Assembly (NCBI GenBank): GCA_027627705.1
Contig: CP091242.1
Span: forward strand, 2,688,290 to 2,752,289
Length of the DNA stretch: 64,000 nt
DNA from: Hyphomonadaceae bacterium BL14
GTDB lineage: Bacteria > Pseudomonadota > Alphaproteobacteria > Caulobacterales > Maricaulaceae
Reading direction: 5' to 3'
In this document: piece after piece, positions 1 to 8,153 of the stretch
Layout of the letters: each line of letters starts with the position of its first letter
How positions within the stretch are numbered: position 1 is the stretch's first letter
The notes under the pieces: generated by a model
What the model was told of the DNA's origin: nothing
Seen by the model: the letters and a program-made list of their open reading frames with translations, nothing else
The model's database searches: none
Made by a program: the position numbers and the translations under genes

Positions 1-794
1 ACATCGGCCAGGGTACGGGTGAAGAACAGGGCCGCCGTCACGCACACGAGGCCGGCGGGCAAAAGCTTCGGCCACACGAAGACGGAATGGACCAGGAAAA
101 GCGGGGAGGCGGCAACCAGGGCGACGGTCATCCAGCCGGCGATCCGGCTGGCCCCGAGCGACCGGGTGAGCACGTAGCACCCCATCAAAGCCCAGGTCTG
201 CGCGAGGGTGGAGACGGTCTGATAGACCAGCACCGATCCGCCTGACAGGCCCGGCGGGCCGTAAAGCAGGACCATGCCGGTCTGCAAGGGGGGGCGGTCC
301 GAACTCAGCCAGTCCCCGCGCATTGGAGAGCGGAACTCTCCGGACCGGATCATTTCAGCAAAAACGAAGGGAAGCTGGTTATCATCCGGCAGCGGGTGGC
401 TATAGGCCGTCGCCGCAGCAATCAGATATTCCGTGGGCTGACCGTTACCAAAGGTGATGAGCAAAACCAGGATGCCTACGGCGAGGGCACCCGATACAGG
501 GGCCAGGATCTCTCCGCGTGCGTCGCCCCCGGCGTACACCGCCCGCTCCGACCAGGCCAGCCAGGCAAAGCCCGCCAGCATCAGGATCTGGATGGCGGTC
601 CCGAATACCGGGTGCGCCACAAATGCGAAAAAGCACAGCCAGGCTGCCAGGGCACTGGCGGTCATCCCGGCACCGAGCGCGAGCACACCATTGACGCCGC
701 GCCGGTAAAGCGCGGCAGCCGGCGCCGCTATGGAGACCGCCAGAATGACGGCCACCAGGACAGATGTGCCAAGCAGGACAAGCCATTCAGTCAT
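1..794 (-). CDS. Integral membrane protein, GT-C-like (3' part cut by window edge)
   Basis: The minus strand translates without a stop from an ATG at 794 to base 1, giving at least 264 residues; the C-terminus lies outside the window. The start reads MTEWLVLLGTSVL and is followed by many hydrophobic segments. A soluble loop contains ADDNQLPF-like and SSDRPPLQTG motifs, and is followed by further membrane helices. Acidic and charged loops between helices are typical of polytopic GT-C glycosyltransferases that use polyprenyl-phosphate sugars, but no diagnostic DD/DE pair is proven here. The gene is divergent from the polyprenyl-phosphate arabinose cluster at 1088-8119, which makes a role in using that lipid donor reasonable; this is inference. 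It could instead be another polysaccharide membrane protein. Confidence 0.6.
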   Translation of the reverse strand, partial: MTEWLVLLGTSVLVAVILAVSIAAPAAALYRRGVNGVLALGAGMTASALAAWLCFFAFVAHPVFGTAIQILMLAGFAWLAWSERAVYAGGDARGEILAPVSGALAVGILVLLITFGNGQPTEYLIAAATAYSHPLPDDNQLPFVFAEMIRSGEFRSPMRGDWLSSDRPPLQTGMVLLYGPPGLSGGSVLVYQTVSTLAQTWALMGCYVLTRSLGASRIAGWMTVALVAASPLFLVHSVFVWPKLLPAGLVCVTAALFFTRTLAD

Positions 795-1087
795 GACAGG
801 GCTGCGCGGGGGCCAGTGTGTCCGGTCCGCGTGTGCGGGCCTCGCCGGCCGGTCGTGCTGGCGGCGGCAGGCAAAGGACAGATCGCATGAGTTCGCATCG
901 ACTTGGCTGGCTCCGCGTCCGATCAGGGAGTGAACATGGTGGCCACTCCGCGTTTCGCGAGGGAAACGGTTCGCGGGTGACATCTAGCCGACGCGCCGCG
1001 CGTTGACCAGCCGCTGAGCGGTTCATCTGCCGGGAGTTGTGGTTCTCAGTTCGAGGTGCTAAGGCCCGGCCCCATGCATAAGGGGGA
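795..1087. other. Divergent intergenic region
   Basis: The 293 bp lie between the divergent starts of the truncated membrane protein and the SDR gene. It should hold the promoters for both directions. I see no convincing sigma70 pair on either strand. A purine-rich AAGGGGGA stands directly before the ATG at 1088. Short reading frames cross the region, but none has a family signature. Confidence 0.4.
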
Positions 1088-2023
1088 ATGACTTTGCGCG
1101 GTCGCGTATTCATCACAGGGGCAGCCGGCCTTGTGGGCCAGAACCTCATCCCCTCGCTGAAGGCAGCAGGCTTTGAAATCGTGGCCGCCGACAAACACGC
1201 GGCCAATATGGCCGTGCTGCGCGGCATGCACCCGGAGATCGAGACCCTCGACGCCGATCTGGCCGAGCCGGGGCCGTGGCAAGAGGTTCTCGCCGCCTGC
1301 GATCTTGCGGTACTGCTGCACGCGCAAATCGGCGGGCTGGATGAGGACGAATTCCGCCGCAACAACGTCACCGCCACCCGGCTGTGCCTGGATGCGATCA
1401 AGCGGGGCAAGGTCCGGTATGTCGCGCATGTCAGCTCGTCGGTGGTCAATTCCATGGCCGACGATTTCTACACGCGCAGCAAGACCGAGCAGGAAGCGCT
1501 GGTCGTGGCATCAGGCGTGCGCTGCTGCATCCTGCGGCCGACCCTGATGTTCGGCTGGTTCGACCGCAAGCACCTGGGCTGGCTGAAGCGCTTCATGGAG
1601 AAGGCGCCGGTCTTCCCGGTTCCCGGTCATGGCCGCTATCTGCGCCAGCCCCTCTATGGCGGGGACTTCTCGGCGATTGTCGGTGCCGCGCTGCAGCAGG
1701 AAGTGGAAGGCATCTATAATATCTCCGGCCAGGAACGCATCAGCTATATCGACCTGCTGCGCCGGATCAGGGCGGTGTGCGGTATAAAGACGCCAATCGT
1801 GAAAATTCCCTATGGCGTGTTCAAGCTGCTGTTGCAGACCTATGCGCTATTCGACCGCAACCCGCCTTTCACGACCCATCAGCTGGAAGCCCTGGTCACA
1901 CCGGACGAGTTCGAGGTGATCGACTGGCCAGCGATTTTCGGCGTGCCGTCAACACCGCTCGACGAGGCGCTGCGCCAGACATTCCTGCATCCGGTCTATT
2001 CTGGCATAACCCTGAAATTCTAG
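1088..2023 (+). CDS. NAD-dependent epimerase/dehydratase (extended SDR)
   Basis: This 311-residue protein belongs to the extended short-chain dehydrogenase family acting on nucleotide sugars or similar substrates. The Rossmann motif TGAAGLVG sits at the N-terminus, and a YTRSK stretch supplies the YxxxK catalytic pair. A serine-rich VSSSVV strand precedes it, as in the family. The start at 1088 follows a strong AAGGGGG Shine-Dalgarno. It is the first gene of a plus-strand run, 19 bp before a flavoprotein gene, and it precedes the arabinosyl-lipid genes. The exact substrate cannot be read from sequence; a sugar or lipid-linked sugar modification is likely from context. Confidence 0.8.
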   Translation: MTLRGRVFITGAAGLVGQNLIPSLKAAGFEIVAADKHAANMAVLRGMHPEIETLDADLAEPGPWQEVLAACDLAVLLHAQIGGLDEDEFRRNNVTATRLCLDAIKRGKVRYVAHVSSSVVNSMADDFYTRSKTEQEALVVASGVRCCILRPTLMFGWFDRKHLGWLKRFMEKAPVFPVPGHGRYLRQPLYGGDFSAIVGAALQQEVEGIYNISGQERISYIDLLRRIRAVCGIKTPIVKIPYGVFKLLLQTYALFDRNPPFTTHQLEALVTPDEFEVIDWPAIFGVPSTPLDEALRQTFLHPVYSGITLKF

Positions 2024-2042
2024 GTCCGGAGAGCAGCGAGCG

Positions 2043-3368
2043 ATGGCTTCAACCAGCGTGGAACGGGTCATTGTCATCGGTGCCGGCCCGATGGGCCTTG
2101 CCGTCGCTCACCATGCCCAGAAGCAGGGATATGGGGTGGAAATGCTGGAGGCCGATGACCGGCCGGGCGGCATGGCGGCGCATTTCGATTTCGACGGCCT
2201 GTCCATCGAGCGCTTTTATCATTTCTGCTGCCTGTCCGATCAGGACACGCTGGATCTGCTCGACGATGCAGGGCTGACCGGCGCGATGAAATGGGTCAGC
2301 ACGAAGATGGGCTATTTTCTTGACGGGCGCCTCATCCGCTGGGGGGACCCGGTGTCGCTTCTGGCCGCGCCGGGTGTCGATCCGGTCACCAAGTTCCGCT
2401 ACGGCATGCAGATGTTCACCGCGACCAAGCGGTCGGACTGGGAAAGGCTGGACAAGATCAGTGCCCGCGACTGGTTCATCGGCTGGTCCGGCGAACGGGC
2501 CTACGACAAGCTGTGGCGCCGGCTGCTGGAACTGAAATTCTACCATCTTGCCGGCAGCGTTTCGGCGGCCTGGATATGGCAGCGCATCAAGCGTCTGGGC
2601 AATTCGCGGAAAAGCCTGTTCGAGGAACAGCTCGGCTATATCGAGGGCGGCTCGGAGACGCTGATGAACGCGCTGGCGGACATGATCACCGAACGCGGCG
2701 GCCAGATTCACTACAAAACCCGCGCGGAGCGCTTCGTGATCGAGGACGGGCAGGTTCGCGGCGTCGTGGCGGCGGATGGCCGCGCGTTCACGGCCGACCA
2801 TGTGATTTCAACCATTCCCACGCCCTATGTACCGGCCATGTTCGACGACAGCCACGCCCATCTGCGCGCCCCTTACGAGCAGATCAAGAATATCGGCGTG
2901 GTGTGTGTGCTTCACAAGCTCAAGCGCCCGGTTACAGACAATTTCTGGGTCAATATCAGCGATCCGGAGATCGAGATTCCCGGCTTTGTCGAATTCTCGA
3001 ACCTGCGTCCGCTGGAGAATACGGTCGTCTACGTGCCCTACTACATGCCGCAGGACAATCCGAAGTTCCGGATGTCTGACGAGGCGTTCATTGCGGAGAG
3101 TTTCGACTATCTCGTGCGCGTGAACCCCGGCCTCTCGCGCGATGATCTGATCGCCTCGCATGTGGGCCGCCTGCGCTATGCCCAGCCGGTCTGCGAAGTC
3201 GGCTTTGCCGACATGATCCCTGATCATGTCACCCCTGTCGCGGGCCTGCAGATTGCCGATACCTGCTTTTACTATCCCGAGGACCGGGGCGTGTCGGAAA
3301 GCGCGCGGTTCGCCAAGATTCTGGTTGCTGCAATCGATCGGGCCAAGCGCCGCGGCGAGGGGGCATGA
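2043..3368 (+). CDS. FAD/NAD(P)-dependent oxidoreductase (UGM/amine-oxidase-like)
   Basis: The 441-residue protein begins with an ADP-binding fold, VIVIGAGPMGLAVA, then an acidic strand end (LEADDRPGG), the classic dinucleotide-binding signature of flavoproteins. A C-terminal second FAD contact is suggested by GLQIADTCFYYPEDRGVSES. The overall plan resembles amine oxidoreductase, protoporphyrinogen-oxidase-like and UDP-galactopyranose-mutase-like enzymes found in polysaccharide clusters. It follows the SDR gene and overlaps gtrA by 4 bp (ATGA), so the two are probably translationally coupled. A furanose-forming mutase role would suit an arabinofuranose or galactofuranose polymer, but this is inference; the substrate is unknown. 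Confidence 0.75.
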   Translation: MASTSVERVIVIGAGPMGLAVAHHAQKQGYGVEMLEADDRPGGMAAHFDFDGLSIERFYHFCCLSDQDTLDLLDDAGLTGAMKWVSTKMGYFLDGRLIRWGDPVSLLAAPGVDPVTKFRYGMQMFTATKRSDWERLDKISARDWFIGWSGERAYDKLWRRLLELKFYHLAGSVSAAWIWQRIKRLGNSRKSLFEEQLGYIEGGSETLMNALADMITERGGQIHYKTRAERFVIEDGQVRGVVAADGRAFTADHVISTIPTPYVPAMFDDSHAHLRAPYEQIKNIGVVCVLHKLKRPVTDNFWVNISDPEIEIPGFVEFSNLRPLENTVVYVPYYMPQDNPKFRMSDEAFIAESFDYLVRVNPGLSRDDLIASHVGRLRYAQPVCEVGFADMIPDHVTPVAGLQIADTCFYYPEDRGVSESARFAKILVAAIDRAKRRGEGA

Positions 3369-3796
3369 GCCGGGAGTTTGCCAGTTTCGTGATTGCCGGC
3401 GGCCTGGCGGCGGGCGTGAACTGGGTGACCAATCTCATCCTGCACCTTTTCATGCCGCTCGAGATATCGGTGGTGCTCGCCTATGGCGTCGGCATGACCA
3501 CGGCCTATCTCCTGACGCGCTTCTTCGTCTTCGCCGCCAGCGGCCGGTCGCCGCAGCAGGAATATTTCCGGTTTGCGATCGTGAATGTTGTCGCGCTGGC
3601 CCAGGTCTGGTGCGTCACGATCGTGCTCGCGCGGTTCATCCTGCCGGCCATTGGATGGACGTTCGAGCCGGCGGCGACAAGTCATCTGGTCGGCATCGCC
3701 TCACCCGTGGTGACAAGCTATTTCGCCCACAAGTATTTCACCTTTGCCAAGGCCCGCGGCGCGATTGCGGATGACCGGGAGGAGGAGACGACATGA
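3365..3796 (+). CDS. GtrA family membrane protein
   Basis: A 143-residue protein with four predicted membrane helices and the GtrA-family pattern: an N-terminal FVIAGGLAAGVNW helix, an AYLLTRFFVF motif after helix two, and a closing YFAHKYFTF motif. GtrA proteins assist movement or use of polyprenyl-phosphate sugars across the inner membrane. The mycobacterial GtrA protein Rv3789 is encoded beside DprE1 and DprE2, the same neighbourhood as here. It overlaps the flavoprotein gene before it and the HAD-UbiA gene after it, each by 4 bp, so tight coupling is likely. A role in flipping or presenting polyprenyl-phosphate arabinose is inferred from context. Confidence 0.85.
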   Translation: MSREFASFVIAGGLAAGVNWVTNLILHLFMPLEISVVLAYGVGMTTAYLLTRFFVFAASGRSPQQEYFRFAIVNVVALAQVWCVTIVLARFILPAIGWTFEPAATSHLVGIASPVVTSYFAHKYFTFAKARGAIADDREEETT

Positions 3797-5220
3797 CACG
3801 CCGCCTGCCGCTGGTTCTGGACATGGACGGCACGCTGCTGCTGAACGACACGCTGGTCGAGGCTCTGACCGAGCGGCTGTTCTCTGCGCCCCATCAATTG
3901 CCGGCGGTGCTGGCCGCCCTGGCGGGTGGCCGCGCGCCCTTCAAGCATCGTCTCTCTGCGATCAGCGAGCTGGATATCGACACACTGCCGGTCCGGCAGG
4001 ACCTGGCGGACTATGCAGCCGCCGAACATGCCTCGGGCCGGGAGGTGTGGCTGGTCACGGCTGCTGACCAGGCAATTGCCGACAAGGTGGCCGCACGGTT
4101 CGGTTTCTTCACCGGGGCGAAGGGGTCTGACGGGCTGACCAATCTGAAATCAGCAAAGAAGCAGGCCTGGCTGCGGGCGCGCTTCCCTGATGGCTATGTC
4201 TATGCCGGGGACAGTCCGGCTGACCTGGCAGTGTGGCAGGACGCCGATGCCATCATTCTGGCCGGTGCGCGGCCCGCGACGCAGCGCAAGGCGCGCGCGC
4301 TTGGCAAACCTGTCGAGGCCCATTTTCCCAATGAGCCTGCGGGCCTGCGTGGATGGCGCAAGGCCTTGCGCCTGCATCAATGGTCGAAAAACCTGCTGGT
4401 CTTTGTTCCGCTTCTTCTGTCCGGCCTTTATCGCGAGCCAGAGACACTCATCGCGGTGCTCGCCGCCTTTGCCGGCCTCGGCCTGACGGCCTCGGGCACG
4501 TATATCCTCAATGATCTGGCCGATCTGAGCGCCGACCGCCGGCACCGGTCCAAACATACCCGGCCGTTTGCCTCGGGGCGGATTGCTCCGGAGCAAGGCC
4601 TGTTTGCCGCGCCCGTCCTGATCGGGGGGGGACTTGTCCTGACCACAGCCGCCGGCGGCTTGTGGGCCGGGCTGGGCCTGCTGGCCTATCTCGCGATCAC
4701 GCTGGCCTATTCGTTCGGACTGAAGCGTCAGCCGCTGGTGGACGTGCTGCTGCTCGCGGCCCTGTTCACCATCAGGCTGGTGATCGGTGCCCTGGCGATC
4801 AGTGCGGATCTCTCGCCCTGGCTGTTCAGCTTCTCCATGTTCTTTTTCCTCTCCCTTTCCATGGCCAAGCGCCATGTGGAGATCGCGGCAGGGGCACCGG
4901 GCGAGCCAATACGCGGCCGGGGATATGTCACCGAAGACAGGGCTTTCTCGCTGTCGATGGGCATGGCCAGCGCGATGGCCGCCATCGTCATTCTGTGTCT
5001 GTACATCATCGAGGATGCCTATCCGGCAGGCCTGTATTCGACGGCCGAGTGGCTGCTCCTGGCACCTGTCATCATCGGTGGCTGGACCCTGCGCGTCTGG
5101 TTGCTGGCCGAGCGTGGCACGCTGGATGATGATCCGGTAAGCTTCGCCATCCGGGACCGTCCGAGCCTCCTGCTCGGCCTGGTGCTGATGATCGTGTTCG
5201 GGCTTGCGAGCCTGACGTGA
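3793..5220 (+). CDS. HAD phosphatase-UbiA prenyltransferase fusion (DPPR synthase-like)
   Basis: The 475-residue protein joins two domains. Residues 1 to about 175 are a HAD phosphatase: Asp10 and Asp12 in DMDGTL, Thr89 in LVTA, and a GDSPAD motif at about 139-144. Residues about 190-475 are a polytopic UbiA prenyltransferase with an ASGTYILNDLADLSADRRH segment, whose Asn240/Asp241 and following Asp residues form the Mg-diphosphate motif. In mycobacteria the UbiA enzyme Rv3806c transfers phosphoribose from PRPP to decaprenyl phosphate, and a separate phosphatase removes the 5-phosphate. The fusion could do both steps; this is inference. It overlaps gtrA by 4 bp and lies 16 bp before the DprE1-like gene. 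Confidence 0.85.
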   Translation: MTRRLPLVLDMDGTLLLNDTLVEALTERLFSAPHQLPAVLAALAGGRAPFKHRLSAISELDIDTLPVRQDLADYAAAEHASGREVWLVTAADQAIADKVAARFGFFTGAKGSDGLTNLKSAKKQAWLRARFPDGYVYAGDSPADLAVWQDADAIILAGARPATQRKARALGKPVEAHFPNEPAGLRGWRKALRLHQWSKNLLVFVPLLLSGLYREPETLIAVLAAFAGLGLTASGTYILNDLADLSADRRHRSKHTRPFASGRIAPEQGLFAAPVLIGGGLVLTTAAGGLWAGLGLLAYLAITLAYSFGLKRQPLVDVLLLAALFTIRLVIGALAISADLSPWLFSFSMFFFLSLSMAKRHVEIAAGAPGEPIRGRGYVTEDRAFSLSMGMASAMAAIVILCLYIIEDAYPAGLYSTAEWLLLAPVIIGGWTLRVWLLAERGTLDDDPVSFAIRDRPSLLLGLVLMIVFGLASLT

Positions 5221-5236
5221 AGGGTAATCTGCCGAG

Positions 5237-6583
5237 ATGAGCGAGCGCTTTCACACGGAGCGGGGCCGCCGTTCCTGGGGCCGCGTCGTCGATGCGGAGC
5301 ACCGGATCGGCCGTGCTCAGACGCCCGGCAGCGTGGAGGCGCTGTTCGCCAGCGCGAAGGCAGCCGGCCTGTCCACGCTGGCCTTCGGCCTGGGCCGCTC
5401 CTATGGCGACAGCAACCTGAACCCCGGCGGAAGCCTGATCGAGACGCGCGGGCTGGACCGCTTCATGGCCTTCGATGCGGCCGCAGGCACGCTTCGCGCC
5501 GAAGCCGGTGTGAGCCTTGACGAGATTCTGCGCGTGGTGGTGCCGGCCGGCTTTTTCCTGCCGACGACACCGGGATCGCGCTTTGTCACGCTGGGCGGCG
5601 CGATTGCCAATGACGTGCACGGCAAGAACCATCACGGTGCCGGCACGTTCGGGCGGTATGTCCGCAGCCTGACCCTGGCGCGCTCTGACGGCGCGGTGCA
5701 GCGCATCAGCCCGGAGACGCACGCGGAACTTTTCGCCGCGACGGTTGGCGGGCTGGGCCTGACGGGGATTATCCTGGATGCGGAAATCGCCCTGACCGCC
5801 ATACCCTCGGCCCTGATCGCGCAACGCGTCGAAGCGATCCGCAATGTCGATCATTTCTTCGAGCTGGCCGAGGTGCGGGCGGCCGAGCACGAACACACGG
5901 TTGCCTGGATAGACTGCACCGCTCAGGGTGACCGGCTGGGGCAGGGCGTGTTCTCCTCCGGTGACTGGGCGTCGCCGGGCGGGCATGAGGCGCACAGCGG
6001 CCGGATGGGTCCGTCGCTGCCGTTCGATGCGCCCGCGATGGCGCTGAACCCGGTGACGCTGCGCAGCTTCAACGCGCTTTACCGCTGGCGCCAGCTCTCG
6101 AAACCGGGCCTCTCCACGGTCCACTATTCGGGCTTCTTCTACCCGCTGGATGCGATCGGTCACTGGAACCGGCTCTACGGGCCGCGCGGCTTTTACCAGT
6201 ATCAGTCGGTGATACCCTTCGATCAGGCCCGCGACGCAACCCGCGCCATGCTCGAGAGGATAGCGCGGTCGGGCGAGGGCTCATTTCTGGCTGTCCTCAA
6301 GACATTTGGAAACACGCCGTCGCCCGGCCTGTTGTCCTTCCCCATGCCGGGCGTGACGCTGGCGCTGGATTTTGCCAATCACGGCGCCGCAACGCTCGCT
6401 CTGATGCGTGATCTGGACGCCATTGTACTGGCGGCCGGAGGGCGGCTTTATCCGGCCAAGGACGGCCGCATGTCCGCACACGCTTTCCAGGAGAGTTATC
6501 CTGACTGGCGCAAGGTCGAGGCCTTGCGTGACCCTTTGATTTCATCAGCTTTCTGGCGAAGAGTGACACACCATGACGGATAA
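5237..6583 (+). CDS. dprE1: DprE1-like decaprenylphosphoryl-ribose 2'-oxidase
   Basis: The 448-residue FAD-dependent oxidase has an N-terminal PCMH-type FAD domain (GLGRSYGDSN, then TLGGAIANDVHGKNHHGAG) and a C-terminal aldonolactone-oxidase-type domain. It should oxidise polyprenylphosphoryl-ribose to the 2-keto sugar, the first half of epimerisation to arabinose. Lys408 in YPAKDGR matches the active-site lysine of mycobacterial DprE1 (K418). At the position of the benzothiazinone-reactive Cys387 this protein has Ala376, in PGVTLALDF. The gene overlaps dprE2 by 11 bp. Remote alternatives are other VAO-family sugar oxidases, but the paired neighbours support the DprE1 call. Confidence 0.88.
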   Translation: MSERFHTERGRRSWGRVVDAEHRIGRAQTPGSVEALFASAKAAGLSTLAFGLGRSYGDSNLNPGGSLIETRGLDRFMAFDAAAGTLRAEAGVSLDEILRVVVPAGFFLPTTPGSRFVTLGGAIANDVHGKNHHGAGTFGRYVRSLTLARSDGAVQRISPETHAELFAATVGGLGLTGIILDAEIALTAIPSALIAQRVEAIRNVDHFFELAEVRAAEHEHTVAWIDCTAQGDRLGQGVFSSGDWASPGGHEAHSGRMGPSLPFDAPAMALNPVTLRSFNALYRWRQLSKPGLSTVHYSGFFYPLDAIGHWNRLYGPRGFYQYQSVIPFDQARDATRAMLERIARSGEGSFLAVLKTFGNTPSPGLLSFPMPGVTLALDFANHGAATLALMRDLDAIVLAAGGRLYPAKDGRMSAHAFQESYPDWRKVEALRDPLISSAFWRRVTHHDG

Positions 6584-7349
6584 CCCCGCACGCAAGATCG
6601 TAATTCTCGGCGCCCTGTCGGCGATGGCGGTACAGAGCGCGCGCCGTTTCGCGGCGGAGGGAGCCTCATTCACCCTGGTGGCGCGCGACACGGCGCTGCT
6701 CGAACGCGAGGCGCAGGATCTCGGCGCCCGGGGCGCAGCCCGTGTGGATATCGTTGCAGCCGATCTTACCGATACCGCGGATGCCGATGGCCTGCTGCGG
6801 CAAGCGGCCGGCAAGATGGGCGGGCTCGATACGGTGCTGCTCTTCTACGGCGTCCTGGGTGATCAGGCGCGGGCCGAAACCGACGCCGACCATGCCGGGA
6901 CGATTATTGCGGTGAACTATTCCAGCGCAGCCCACTGGGTGCTGGCGGCGGCGCGTATCCTCGAGCAGATGGACGCCCCCGCCGGCCGGGTCCTGCTGAC
7001 GGCCAGCTCCGTTGCGGGCGACCGGGGCCGGCGATCAAACTACGTATACGGATCGGCCAAGGCCGGGCTGTCCGTTCTGATGCAGGGGCTGGCCCATAAA
7101 TGGGCGGCAATGCCGAATGCGCCCCGCGCCGTCAATCTCAGGCTTGGCTTTGTCGATACGCCGATGACTGCTGATGTCGAAAAGACAGCCAAGCCGCTCT
7201 GGGCCACGCCGGAGCGTATTGCGCTGATTGTGGAGCGGTGCGTGAAGCGGCCCGGTCCGCCCACCGTCTATGCTCCATGGTTCTGGCGCTGGGTGATGGT
7301 GCTGATCCGGCTGATGCCCTCGCCGGTGTTCAACAAAGTCAATCTGTAA
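6573..7349 (+). CDS. dprE2: DprE2-like 2-keto reductase (SDR)
   Basis: This 258-residue classical short-chain dehydrogenase is expected to reduce the 2-keto lipid-linked sugar made by DprE1 to polyprenylphosphoryl-arabinose. The cofactor site is ILGALSAMAVQSARRFA, a DprE2-like departure from the usual TGxxxGxG. The catalytic residues are the Ser of TASSVAGDRG and the YVYGSAK Tyr/Lys pair. A hydrophobic C-terminal stretch (WFWRWVMVLIRLMP) may attach it to the membrane, which fits a lipid substrate. It overlaps dprE1 by 11 bp and its stop shares one base with the next start (TAATG). Confidence 0.87.
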   Translation: MTDNPARKIVILGALSAMAVQSARRFAAEGASFTLVARDTALLEREAQDLGARGAARVDIVAADLTDTADADGLLRQAAGKMGGLDTVLLFYGVLGDQARAETDADHAGTIIAVNYSSAAHWVLAAARILEQMDAPAGRVLLTASSVAGDRGRRSNYVYGSAKAGLSVLMQGLAHKWAAMPNAPRAVNLRLGFVDTPMTADVEKTAKPLWATPERIALIVERCVKRPGPPTVYAPWFWRWVMVLIRLMPSPVFNKVNL

Positions 7350-8119
7350 TGGCCGGGCCCGCGCCACGCCAGCGGGTCCTTGTCCGCCGGTGGTGGGTGG
7401 TTGCCGCTGCGTGCCTGGCGGGAGGAATCCTGTTTGCGCTGTCGGGTGAAACCATCATCCAGTCGCTCATTGCGGACACCGAAACCGAAGGGCTTGCGCT
7501 GGCCACCGCCCTGGCCATCTTGTTCTTCTATTTCTTCGCCTCGCAGCTGGTCATGGCACCATCCGGGACGATCTCCATCCTTCTGACAGGCGCTGTGTTC
7601 GGTGTTGGCGCGGGCATTGTCTACTTCATCGCCATGATCGCGGCCTGCGCGGTTGTGCATGCCATGGGGCGGCTGGACACGCGGTCAGCCCGCCGGCTTG
7701 TGTGCAAAGTCGTCCGTGTCCGGAGCCTGCGCGGTTTCGTGCTGGGCCTCATGTCTCGGATCCGCACCGCGCCGATTGCCAGCACGGCGGCGATCAGGCT
7801 GGTTCCGGTGGTCCCGAGTGCGGGTTGTGCGCTGCTGGTGGCGGCGGCAGGCGCCTCGCTCGGCGCTGCCCTGCTGGGCACGCTGGCGACAGGCTGGGTG
7901 CGGCCCATCGTGATTGCCGGCTTCAGCGATCAGGTCTGGCGGGCCATCGAGTCCGGCGAACGCGGCGTGACCGTGCTGGTATCAAACCCGCTGGTCTGGA
8001 TCAGCCTGGCCTGTGCCGCTTTGTCGGCCCTGGTCATTTTCGCCATCGGACGGGCGGCGCAACTGCGAGCCGCAGCGTGTCATGCGCGGCTGCGCCTGCG
8101 CGGATGGTTTGCCCGCTAA
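7349..8119 (+). CDS. TVP38/TMEM64 (VTT) family membrane protein
   Basis: A 256-residue polytopic membrane protein. After a short basic N-terminus come a hydrophobic helix, a central VTT-type region (FASQLVMAPSGTISILLTGAVFG) with small residues and a proline, a SAARRLV-like basic loop, an IRLVPVVPSAG motif and C-terminal helices. VTT proteins are often linked to lipid scrambling or polyprenyl-phosphate recycling, for example the DedA relatives. The start is set by the TAATG overlap with dprE2; an earlier in-frame start would run into dprE2. As the last gene of the run, it may help return or flip the polyprenyl carrier; this is inference. Confidence 0.75.
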   Translation: MAGPAPRQRVLVRRWWVVAAACLAGGILFALSGETIIQSLIADTETEGLALATALAILFFYFFASQLVMAPSGTISILLTGAVFGVGAGIVYFIAMIAACAVVHAMGRLDTRSARRLVCKVVRVRSLRGFVLGLMSRIRTAPIASTAAIRLVPVVPSAGCALLVAAAGASLGAALLGTLATGWVRPIVIAGFSDQVWRAIESGERGVTVLVSNPLVWISLACAALSALVIFAIGRAAQLRAAACHARLRLRGWFAR

Positions 8120-8153
8120 AACGTTCCAGCCCATGCATTGGCGGGCCGGACGC

